Source: Streptomyces changanensis (GTDB lineage: Bacteria > Actinomycetota > Actinomycetes > Streptomycetales > Streptomycetaceae). Taken from it: a stretch of DNA of 64,000 nt. The notes under the pieces were generated by a model. The model had not been told where the DNA came from. It worked only from the letters and a program-made list of their open reading frames with translations, and did not search any database. The stretch's first letter is position 1, and each line of letters starts with the position of its first letter. Positions 1 through 8,022 of the stretch are shown here, in pieces. The position numbers and the translations under genes were made by a program. The stretch spans positions 1,736,001-1,800,000 of the forward strand of contig NZ_CP102332.1 in the NCBI RefSeq assembly GCF_024600715.1. The letters are read 5' to 3'.

Positions 1-571
1 AGGCGGGCGCGAGGGGCGGGCCGCGCCGGGACAGGGCGTGCGCGAGGACGGCGCCGGCGCGGCGGCGGTCGCCGGTACGGGCCCGGGCGCGCGGCGGGGG
101 CGGCGCGGACGGGAGGCGTACCGGGGTCAGCGTCGGGCGCAGCGGCACGAAGGCGGTGCGCGCGAGGCGGAACAGGGCCCTCTCGCCGTGGGCCAGCCAG
201 ACGGCGCAGACGGCCGCCGCACCGAGGTGCGCGGCGAACATGCCACCGGAAGGCAGAAGCGATACCGCCTGTTCCTGATGGCCGAAATGGCCATGGTGAG
301 CGGACGGGACGTGGCGGTGCTGGGCCAGCGTGAACATCAGGTGCATGACCGTCTGTACGGAGACGAGCCCCGTTCCGATCAACGGCGCCCCGCGTCGGCG
401 CCCGGCGGCCGTCCAGGCGAGCGACCAGGTCAGGGCGGAGGCCACGAGGAGCGCCCCCACCGGCACCCGGTGCTCGGACTGGACGGCGTGCCCCGTCGCG
501 GACAGCGCCACGCACACCGCGGCGAAGAGCGCGGCACGCAGGGCACGGAGCGGCGAGCGGGTGGAGGTCAT
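1..571 (-). CDS. Membrane protein with His-rich loop (3' end cut by window)
   Basis: Read on the minus strand from ATG at 571 and still open at base 1, so only the first 190 residues are visible. It starts MTSTRSPLRALRAALFAAV and has several alanine/leucine-rich membrane segments (roughly residues 10-28, 35-52, 60-80 and 108-125). Between two of them is a histidine cluster (HRHVPSAHHGHFGHQEQ, about residues 86-102), which could bind metal. After about residue 145 the sequence is Arg/Pro-rich. This arrangement occurs in unannotated Streptomyces membrane proteins, sometimes near copper genes; that link is my inference. The function is not known, and the C-terminus lies outside the window. Confidence 0.6.
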   Translation of the reverse strand, partial: MTSTRSPLRALRAALFAAVCVALSATGHAVQSEHRVPVGALLVASALTWSLAWTAAGRRRGAPLIGTGLVSVQTVMHLMFTLAQHRHVPSAHHGHFGHQEQAVSLLPSGGMFAAHLGAAAVCAVWLAHGERALFRLARTAFVPLRPTLTPVRLPSAPPPPRARARTGDRRRAGAVLAHALSRRGPPLAPA

Positions 572-675
572 GGCCGAAACATGCTCCCATCCCGGGGCGG
601 AAGCCACGCTTCCGGCTGTTCCTCCGGTAGCGGAAGCGGTGGGCGTCGCGGGTTCGCGCGGGCAGAGTCGTGATC

Positions 676-1671
676 ATGAGGCTCTTGATTCTGGGCGGTA
701 CGGAGTTCGTGGGTCGGGCGGTGGCGGAGGAGGCCGTCGCCCGGGACTGGGATGTGACGGTGTTCCACCGGGGGCGGCACGCCCCGCCCCCGGGGACCGC
801 GGTGTTGCACGGGGACCGGGCGGCGCCGGACGGCGCGGGGCTCGCGGCGCTCCGCGAGGGGACGTGGGACGCGGTCGTCGACACGTGGTCGGGCGCTCCG
901 CGCGCGGTCCGCGACGCGGCGCGGCTGCTGGCGGACCGCGTGGGCCGCTACGCGTACGTGTCCAGCTGCTCGGTGTACGAATGGCCGCTCGTGGCGGAGC
1001 TGCGGGAGGACAAGCCGGTCGTGGAGGCGTCGCCCGACGACGGTGACGAGGTGCCGTACCCGCGCGCCAAGCGGGGCGGCGAGCTGGCGGCGGTGGGGGC
1101 GTTCGGCCCCGAGCGGACGCTGCTGGTGCGCGCCGGGCTGATCCTCGGGCCCGGCGAGAACATCGGCCGGCTGCCGTGGTGGCTCAACCGGGTGGCGCGC
1201 GGTGGGCCGGTCCTGGCGCCGGGGCCGCGCGACCTGCCGTTGCAGTACGTCGACGCCCGCGACCTGGCGGGTTGGCTGCTCGACGCGGTGGAGGGCGGGT
1301 CGGCCGGGCCGTACGACCTGGTGAGCCGGCCGGGGCACGCGACGATGGAGGCGCTGCTGGAGGCGTGTCTTCGGGCGACCGGTTCCGATGCCGAGCTGCG
1401 CTGGACGGACCCCGGCACGATCCTCGCCGCGGGGGTCGAGCCGTGGTCCGACCTGCCGGTGTGGACCCCGCCGGGCGAACTGCACGACGCGATGCACGGG
1501 GCCGACGTGAGCAAGGCGCTCGCGGCGGGCCTGCGCTGCCGGCCGGTGGAGGAGACCGTCGCCGACACCTGGGCGTGGCTGTGCGGGCTCGGCGGGCGGG
1601 CGCCACGACGGCCGGACCGGGACCCGGTGGGCCTGGACCCCGAGCGGGAGGCGGAGGTCCTGGGGCTGTAG
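676..1671 (+). CDS. NAD-dependent epimerase/dehydratase (extended SDR) family protein
   Basis: 331 aa. The N-terminus begins MRLLILGGTEFVGR, an extended-SDR nucleotide-binding loop (GGTxFVG). The region around residues 90-100 reads YAYVSSCSVYEW, close to the strand and Ser/Tyr region of atypical SDRs, followed by YPRAKRGGE near residue 137, which supplies the Tyr-x-x-x-Lys-like pair. Such proteins act on nucleotide sugars or act as NAD(P)-linked reductases; the substrate cannot be read from the sequence. I chose ATG 676 over the in-frame GTG at 670 because it starts the conserved beta strand with the usual short lead. It stands alone, between a divergent membrane protein and the secreted DUF1996 gene. 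The C-terminal tail is Arg/Pro-rich. Confidence 0.85.
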   Translation: MRLLILGGTEFVGRAVAEEAVARDWDVTVFHRGRHAPPPGTAVLHGDRAAPDGAGLAALREGTWDAVVDTWSGAPRAVRDAARLLADRVGRYAYVSSCSVYEWPLVAELREDKPVVEASPDDGDEVPYPRAKRGGELAAVGAFGPERTLLVRAGLILGPGENIGRLPWWLNRVARGGPVLAPGPRDLPLQYVDARDLAGWLLDAVEGGSAGPYDLVSRPGHATMEALLEACLRATGSDAELRWTDPGTILAAGVEPWSDLPVWTPPGELHDAMHGADVSKALAAGLRCRPVEETVADTWAWLCGLGGRAPRRPDRDPVGLDPEREAEVLGL

Positions 1672-1777
1672 CCGGCCGGCGTCCCACGCCCGTGGGCCGC
1701 GTTCCCGCGGGCGTTGAACGCGGCGGGCGTCCCGTCCGTATGGAACGGAGCTGTTCCCCTGCCGGGATTGGAGTTCC

Positions 1778-3304
1778 ATGGGACGCACACGAAAACGCTC
1801 GACGGTGGCCAACCGGGCCGTCGCCGCGACCGCCGCCCTGGTCCTGGGCGGGGGCGGGTTGCTGGCGGTGAACGTCTACGCGTCGGCGGGAGAGGGCCGT
1901 TCGGGCCCCTCCGACCAGCAGCGGTCACGGCCGGAGGTGAGGAACGCGGGACAGCAGGTGTCGACCATCGACTGTCCCGAGGTCGCCGACGGACTGCCCG
2001 AGGACCTGCCCGACCGGGCACGCGGGGAGGTGGACCTGGAGCTGGCCCGGATCGACAACCGCGTCACCGACGCGTACCAGCGGCTCGCCCAGTCCCGCGA
2101 ACGGATCCAGCAGGACCCCGCGTTCGCGGAGAACGCCATCCTCGGCCCGCTGCGACAGGAGCGGCTGGCGAGCATCGAGCGCATCGCGGTGGCGATCGGC
2201 CGGGTCGCCGAGCGGCCGCAGGGCATGGAGGGCCTGGCCCCCTGCACCCTGCGCGGCGACGACACCCAGGGCCAGGACCCGGGCGACGGCCAGGACGGCC
2301 AGGGTCAGGACGACGGCCAGGACCAGGGCCAGGGTGGCGACCAGGGCCAGGACCCGGGCGACGGCCAGGGCGGCCAGGACCAGGGCGACGGCCAGGGCGG
2401 CCAGGGCGGCCAGGCCGGGAACGGCCCCGTCGTGGGCGACTTCGCCGACATCGCCTCCGTCCAGCCCAACGTCCGGGCGCCGCGGCAGCGGCGCGGCGCC
2501 TCCACGGGCACCTTCACCACCTCGTGCGGACGCAACGAGAACAAGAAGTTCAACCCGGACAACGTCATCGTCGCGCCCGGCGTCCGCAACGGCGCCCACC
2601 ACATGCACGACTACGTCGGCAACCAGGCCACGGACGCGTTCTCCGACAACAGGACCCTGGCCAACGGCCGGACCAGCTGCCGCAACCAGGGCGACCGGTC
2701 CACGTACTACTGGCCCGTGCTGCGCGTGCAGGACGGGCGGGACGAGGCCGACGCCGGCGAGGACGGCGGCGGCAAGGACCGCAACGTCGGGCGGATCCTC
2801 ACCCCGACCGAGGTGACCCTCGACTTCGTGGGCAGCCCGGTGTCCAAGGTCACCGCCATGCCCAGGTTCCTGCGGATCATCACGGGCGACGCCAAGGCGT
2901 TCACCAACGGCCTCACGAACGCCAACGCGTCATGGAGCTGCACCGGGCTGGAGGACCGGGAGCTGACCGACAAGTACCCGCTGTGTCCCCAGGGCAGCGA
3001 CGTGGTGCGGACGTTCCGGTTCCAGAGCTGTTGGGACGGCCGCAACACCGACAGCGCCAACCACCGGACGCACGTGGCCTTCGCCGACGACGACGGGCGC
3101 TGTCCGAACGGCTTCCGCGCCATCCCCCAGCTGGTGCAGCGGGTCGTCTACGACGTGCCGCCGGGGAGCGTCTTCGCCGTGGACTCGTTCCCCGAGCAGC
3201 TCCACAAGCCGGTCACCGACCACGGTGACTTCATCAACGTCTTCGACAGCCGTCTGATGACGCGGATGGTGGGCTGCATCAACACCGGACGCCGCTGCGC
3301 CTGA
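1778..3304 (+). CDS. Secreted DUF1996 domain protein
   Basis: 508 aa. It opens with a basic N-region and a hydrophobic stretch (residues 13-35) ending near ASA, a plausible Sec signal peptide or anchor. Residues about 45-155 are a helical segment of unknown type. Residues about 163-220 are a low-complexity linker of Gly, Gln and Asp. The C-terminal 270 residues are a DUF1996 domain, recognised by the HHMHDYVGN motif, several conserved Cys, and the RCPNGFRAIPQL segment. DUF1996 occurs in secreted proteins of fungi and actinobacteria; its activity is unknown, although the conserved His and Asp residues suggest metal or carbohydrate handling. ATG 1778 follows a GGAG-like site. It is monocistronic and converges with the lipoprotein gene at 3401. 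Confidence 0.85.
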   Translation: MGRTRKRSTVANRAVAATAALVLGGGGLLAVNVYASAGEGRSGPSDQQRSRPEVRNAGQQVSTIDCPEVADGLPEDLPDRARGEVDLELARIDNRVTDAYQRLAQSRERIQQDPAFAENAILGPLRQERLASIERIAVAIGRVAERPQGMEGLAPCTLRGDDTQGQDPGDGQDGQGQDDGQDQGQGGDQGQDPGDGQGGQDQGDGQGGQGGQAGNGPVVGDFADIASVQPNVRAPRQRRGASTGTFTTSCGRNENKKFNPDNVIVAPGVRNGAHHMHDYVGNQATDAFSDNRTLANGRTSCRNQGDRSTYYWPVLRVQDGRDEADAGEDGGGKDRNVGRILTPTEVTLDFVGSPVSKVTAMPRFLRIITGDAKAFTNGLTNANASWSCTGLEDRELTDKYPLCPQGSDVVRTFRFQSCWDGRNTDSANHRTHVAFADDDGRCPNGFRAIPQLVQRVVYDVPPGSVFAVDSFPEQLHKPVTDHGDFINVFDSRLMTRMVGCINTGRRCA

Positions 3305-3400
3305 CCGGCGCCGGAGAGGACTCCCCCCGCGGACCCCCCACACCCCGCCTCTCCCGTCCACCCCTCCCACCCCGACACCCCCCACACCCTCGCTGCGCGG

Positions 3401-3868
3401 TCAGCTCCCGTGGTGGTCCGAGGTCCCCTCCCCGCCCCCCGTCTGGTGCGGGACGGCGGTCTCGACCTCACCACCGAGCCGGCCGCGCAGCTCCGTGATG
3501 ACCGCCGGCTCCGCGACCGCCACCCACTTGCGCCCGACGAGATAGCTGCCGCCGTAGTCCTTCGCGGTGTTGATCCACTCGCGCTGCCCGCGGTCGGTGG
3601 AGAAGGTGGCGAGGACGTACCGCCCGTACTTCGTCCTGCAGTCGGCCTGCCGCAGTTCCTCGGCGTCCGTCTGGACGTCCGGCGTGCACCCGGCACGCTC
3701 CGCCAGCTGCTCCAGGGTGCCGCTCGCCGCCGACGGCGCGGCGTGCCCGCCCCCGCCGCCGTGGCCGGCTCCCCCGCCCGACCCTCCGCCCGAGGTGCAG
3801 GACGCCAGGGCGGCGACGGCCAGCAGGGTCGCGGTGGACACGGCCATACGAGTTCGCTCCGTACGCAT
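3401..3868 (-). CDS. Small lipoprotein of unknown function
   Basis: 155 aa. The N-terminus (MRTERTRMAVSTATLLAV) leads to a lipobox, LASC, near residue 23, so it should be a membrane-anchored lipoprotein. A Gly/His-rich linker (GGGAGHGGGGGH) follows. The folded part, residues about 48-140, has two Cys (GCTPD and ADCRT) and a YGRYVLATFST segment, as in many streptomycete lipoproteins without assigned function. I chose ATG 3868 because the in-frame start at 4051 would put over 60 Arg-rich residues before the signal peptide. It is divergent from the gene at 4044 and convergent with the DUF1996 gene across a C-rich spacer (3305-3400). Confidence 0.75.
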   Translation of the reverse strand: MRTERTRMAVSTATLLAVAALASCTSGGGSGGGAGHGGGGGHAAPSAASGTLEQLAERAGCTPDVQTDAEELRQADCRTKYGRYVLATFSTDRGQREWINTAKDYGGSYLVGRKWVAVAEPAVITELRGRLGGEVETAVPHQTGGGEGTSDHHGS

Positions 3869-4043
3869 CCGCCCATGCTGCCTTTTCGCACCCCTGTCCC
3901 GTGGGCGAACCCGGGGTAACGCCCGCCGCCTGCCCGAACCACCGCGAATGTCCCCCTCCGCGCGGCGATCCGGGGCCCACGGGGCCGACAACGACATGAG
4001 GGGCGGGAGGTGACCATCCCCACCGTCGCTCGTTCTGCTGAAC

Positions 4044-6035
4044 GTGAGCACCCAGGAAGCCCAGCACAGTCGTCAGGCCGCCGATCCGGGCGCCGCGGCC
4101 GCCACCCACGCCCCCGTCGACGTGGAGCAGGCCGAGGCGGCGCTCGTCGAGCACTATCCGCGGCTCGTCCGTATCGCCTATCTGGTGCTGCCGCCCGCCC
4201 TCGGCCGCAACCGGCGCGTCCTCACCGCGCACGCGCTGGTCCAGCGGTCGCTGCCCCGGCGCCGCGCCGCGGCGGGCGAGGGGGCGGCGATGCCCGTGCA
4301 GCGGCGCCCGGAGGACGCCGTCGACCCCGGGTACGCGTACGTGCGGGGGCGGGTGCTGCGGCAGGCCCTGGAGGCCGGGCTGCCGCTCGGTCGCGGCGGG
4401 TGGCCGAAGCGGGCGCAGCTGCCGCCGCTGCTGCCGCAGGTGTGGGGGCTGCGGCTGTTCCCCCGGTCCGGCGGCGCCGACGAACTGGCCCTGGACCAGC
4501 GGCTGGCGGCCCTGTCGGGGCCCGGCCGGGCGGCGTACGTGCTGCGGGGCCTGGAACGGCAGGGCGACGCGGAGGTACGGCGCGTGCTGGCCGCGGCCGG
4601 GGTCGCGGACCCGAAGGCGGCACTGGCGGAGGCCGACGGCGTGGAGACGCCGGGCGGGGCGGGCGGCGGCACACTGCTGGAGTCGCCCGAGTTCGACCCG
4701 TGCTCGCTCCAGGCCAGGCCCACCGACCTGATGCGGCGCCGGCAGCACACCCGGGCGGCGCTGGCGGCGCTGGCGGCCGCGGTGGTGTGCGGGGCGCTGC
4801 TGGCGCTGCCGGGCGACGGCTGGGGACCCGACGGCGCGGCGGCCCCGCCGTACGCGCTCAACCCGGCCGCGGAGGCGGCGCTCGACCCGGCGAAGCTGCT
4901 CCGGGCCGCGCCCGCGGCCTGGCAGAGCTCCTCGCGCACGGACTTCACGGTGTGGCCGGCGCGCGGCGGGCTGGTCCACGACGAGGCGCTGCTGCGGCGG
5001 GCGCTGGCGGTGTGGGCGCGGCCCGGGCCGAAGGTGCAGGCGTCGGCGACGCCCGGGACGGTGCCCGGCCCGCCGATGGGCCCGCCGCAGCTCTTGTTCG
5101 CGGGTGAGGTGGACAACGCCCGTGTGGTGCTCTTCCACGACGGGCTGCGGGCGGTGCGGTACGCGGAGCCGCAGGACGGCACGGACGTGGCGGCGCTGGA
5201 CTTCGCCCGGACGGACGGGGCGGACACGGCGTCCTCCGCGGCTCTGGTCGTGGGGCGTACGCACGCCAACGTCCGCTATCTGACGGCGCCGTGGGTGCGC
5301 GGCACGGCCGTGCGGGACCTGCTGGTGCCAAACGACGCGGCCCGGCCGCTGGAGCGGGACGCGGACGGCGTGACGGCGCCGATGCAGAGCCCGGCCGCGG
5401 CGAGCGACTGCCGCTCGTGGGACGTGCTGGAGGTGCGGGACGGGGTGTCGACGCGGGTCCTGACCGACCTGGGCGAGCTGGCCCCGGCGCGGCTCACGTC
5501 CGGCCCGCCGGCGTCCCCGGTGGACGTGGCGGGCGGCCGGGCCCGCCTCGAGTGGGCGCGTACGGCGTGCCTGCTGCCGTCGATGCGGGCGCTGGGCGTG
5601 CGGTCGGTGAACTCGTGGCGCTTCGCCGAGCAGGAGCTGCCCGGCTCGGGCACCGGTACTGCGGCGTGGCTGTGCACCCGCGCGGAGACCTGGCGCGGCC
5701 CGGGCAGCCGGGTGCTGGCCCAGTTCCAGCCGCCCGCGCCGAAGGCCGCGCCGGGGGCGCCGGTCACGGCGGGCGCCGTCGCGGCGCGGGCCCAGGACTC
5801 CCCGGCCTGCGGCACGCGCCGGCCGGACGTGCTGGCCGGCGTGGTGTGGAAGGACCCCGACGACCGGTGGTACGTGCTCGCGGCGGGCAGTGCGCGGGTG
5901 GCGTCGCTGGCGACGTCGGGCGGCGTGGACGGCCGTTCCGAGGGGCGGTTGCTGGCCGTCGAGGCGGAGCGGGGGGCGCGGGCCGAGCTCTCCGGGACGC
6001 TGGAGGACGGGACCCGGATCGACGCCCTGCGCTGA
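4044..6035 (+). CDS. Large single-span protein with sigma-region-2-like N-terminus
   Basis: 663 aa from GTG 4044. Residues 30-70 (AALVEHYPRLVRIAYLVLPP) resemble region 2 of sigma factors, and residues about 150-195 (RAAYVLRGLERQGDAEV...) resemble a degenerate region-4 helix set. A hydrophobic segment near residues 233-254 (AALAALAAAVVCGALLALPG) is a single membrane span. The remaining 400 residues have the look of an extracytoplasmic domain: several conserved Trp, paired Cys (SDCRSW, RTACLL, LCTRAE, SPACGT), little low complexity. This suggests a membrane protein with a cytoplasmic sigma-like or adaptor part and an outside sensor part. It is common in Streptomyces and has no assigned function that I know. 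A hairpin at 6063-6100 follows. Confidence 0.7.
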   Translation: MSTQEAQHSRQAADPGAAAATHAPVDVEQAEAALVEHYPRLVRIAYLVLPPALGRNRRVLTAHALVQRSLPRRRAAAGEGAAMPVQRRPEDAVDPGYAYVRGRVLRQALEAGLPLGRGGWPKRAQLPPLLPQVWGLRLFPRSGGADELALDQRLAALSGPGRAAYVLRGLERQGDAEVRRVLAAAGVADPKAALAEADGVETPGGAGGGTLLESPEFDPCSLQARPTDLMRRRQHTRAALAALAAAVVCGALLALPGDGWGPDGAAAPPYALNPAAEAALDPAKLLRAAPAAWQSSSRTDFTVWPARGGLVHDEALLRRALAVWARPGPKVQASATPGTVPGPPMGPPQLLFAGEVDNARVVLFHDGLRAVRYAEPQDGTDVAALDFARTDGADTASSAALVVGRTHANVRYLTAPWVRGTAVRDLLVPNDAARPLERDADGVTAPMQSPAAASDCRSWDVLEVRDGVSTRVLTDLGELAPARLTSGPPASPVDVAGGRARLEWARTACLLPSMRALGVRSVNSWRFAEQELPGSGTGTAAWLCTRAETWRGPGSRVLAQFQPPAPKAAPGAPVTAGAVAARAQDSPACGTRRPDVLAGVVWKDPDDRWYVLAAGSARVASLATSGGVDGRSEGRLLAVEAERGARAELSGTLEDGTRIDALR

Positions 6036-6062
6036 CCGCCGGCGACCGGCCCCGTCCGGCCG

Positions 6063-6100
6063 GGCCGGGGTGGCGTCACCGCGGCGGCGGTGCCCCGGCC
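6063..6100 (+). terminator. Hairpin terminator after the 4044 gene
   Basis: The arms GGCCGGGG (6063-6070) and CCCCGGCC (6093-6100) enclose an inner stem CACCGC (6077-6082) / GCGGTG (6087-6092) with a 4-base loop and a small bulge. TTTT lies at 6108-6111, a few bases after the stem. It sits 28 bp past the stop of the upstream gene. Confidence 0.6.
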
Positions 6101-6252
6101 GTGACGCTTTTCGACCGGGCCCGGCCGGGCCGTCCCGCGGCGGGCCGGTCGGTGCCGCCCGCCGCGCGCGCCGGGGTGCCGCACACTTGGCACCGGCGCG
6201 AACAGGGCTTTCGCGGCACGTGCCGGCAGCGGGCCCGGAGGGTGCGGCGGCG

Positions 6253-6639
6253 TTACGGCAGCAGGAGCCAGTCGGCGGCGAGGGCGGCGAGCAGGCCCGT
6301 GCCGAGGAGCCAGGTGCCCAGCCGGGTGCGGCCGTGGCGGCTCAGCTCGATCACCACGCCGCACAGGATCATGGCCAGTCCGTAGACGCCGACGACCAGG
6401 ACGGACGTACGGCTCGCCAGGCGCAGCGCCAGGACCACCGCGAGGGTCACCAGGACGACCGTCGCCACGGCGACCCGCAGGCGGCGCGCCTGGCGCGGGG
6501 TCAGCCCGTCGCGGGCCTCCTCCGGGGCGTCGTCGTCGGCGGGTTCCGGCGCCGGTATCGGAGGGGTGCGCGGGGTGTCCGGGGACGGGGTGCCCGGGGC
6601 GTCCACCGCACCCGTTCCGTCCTGGTCCGATGTGGTCAT
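6253..6639 (-). CDS. Small three-span membrane protein
   Basis: 128 aa with a TAA stop. Residues 1-48 are acidic, Pro/Asp-rich and probably disordered. Then come three hydrophobic spans (about 56-72, 78-98 and 108-127), the last reaching the C-terminus (WLLGTGLLAALAADWLLLP). Basic residues between span 2 and span 3 (SRHGRTR) suggest a cytoplasmic loop. It resembles DUF3017-type small streptomycete membrane proteins in size and layout, but I cannot match it to a named family. It is divergent from the TetR gene at 6702, which could control it; that is inference from position only. Confidence 0.65.
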   Translation of the reverse strand: MTTSDQDGTGAVDAPGTPSPDTPRTPPIPAPEPADDDAPEEARDGLTPRQARRLRVAVATVVLVTLAVVLALRLASRTSVLVVGVYGLAMILCGVVIELSRHGRTRLGTWLLGTGLLAALAADWLLLP

Positions 6640-6689
6640 GCCGGGAGCGTAACGGACCGTGCCGCGACCTCTGTTCGAAGCCCGGCGGT

Positions 6690-6695
6690 TAGGCT
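6690..6695 (+). promoter_or_regulatory. -10 element of a probable leaderless promoter for the TetR gene
   Basis: TAGGCT fits the streptomycete -10 consensus (TAgRRT-like) and ends 6 bp before the ATG at 6702, so transcription would begin at or next to the start codon. No Shine-Dalgarno sequence lies between them. No good -35 is visible. Confidence 0.4.
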
Positions 6696-6701
6696 GTCCG
6701 C

Positions 6702-7519
<818 letters not shown>

Positions 7520-7535
<16 letters not shown>

Positions 7536-7870
7536 GACGCGTCGAGGTCCCTGACCTCCGCGGAGACGTGCACGGTGAGCCCCTCGACCGGCTTCAGGAA
7601 GTCCCGTACGAGCGCGGCCGCGGCCTGTGACAGGCGCGCCTTCGCCTCCTCCGTGCGGCCGGCGAGCAGGGCGACCTCCACGTGGACGACGGCGTCGCGG
7701 CCCGTGCCGTCCCCGACGGTGAGGTCCTCGGTGCGGCGCGTGCGGGTCTTGCACGCCTCGGTGCGGGCGGCGACCGTCGCGACGACCACCGGGTGCAGGG
7801 CGCGGGCGTAGCCCCGGCGGTCGAAGGCGTCGTCGAGGGCGGCGGAGTAGTCGACGGTGATCTGCGGCAT
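7520..7870 (-). CDS. 5-carboxymethyl-2-hydroxymuconate isomerase-like protein
   Basis: 116 aa starting MPQITVDYSAALDDAFDRRG. A Pro directly after the start Met is the catalytic base of the tautomerase superfamily, and the length and spacing (KTRTRRTEDLTVGDG, VHVEVALLAGR) fit the CHMI (HpaF-like) branch. No other homoprotocatechuate-pathway gene is nearby, so the true substrate is unknown. The start at 7870 is supported by the Pro-2 requirement; the in-frame start at 7906 would bury it. Its last 16 bp overlap the convergent TetR gene. Confidence 0.75.
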
Positions 7871-7946
7871 GGCCCTACCCTCGCGCCCCGCCGGGCGCGC
7901 GCACAAGCGGTGCCCGGATGCCGGGACGGCGCCGCCCCGCCCGTAC

Positions 7947-7987
7947 GACGACGGCGCCCCGCTCCGGGGGAGCGGGGCGCCGTCGTC
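7947..7987 (-). terminator. Strong hairpin terminator downstream of the amylase-pullulanase gene
   Basis: A 17-bp perfect inverted repeat (7947-7963 and 7971-7987) with a 7-base loop, 36 bp beyond the stop of the 1794-aa gene. It lacks a T run, as is usual for streptomycete terminators. Confidence 0.75.
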
Positions 7988-8022
7988 CGGGGAGGACCGG
8001 TCAGCGGCCGGTCAGCGGGCGG

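Noticed and set aside
6671..6690. GTTCGAAGCC, resembling a tRNA T-arm
   Set aside because: No acceptor stem or anticodon arm can be folded around it; it is the TetR promoter region.
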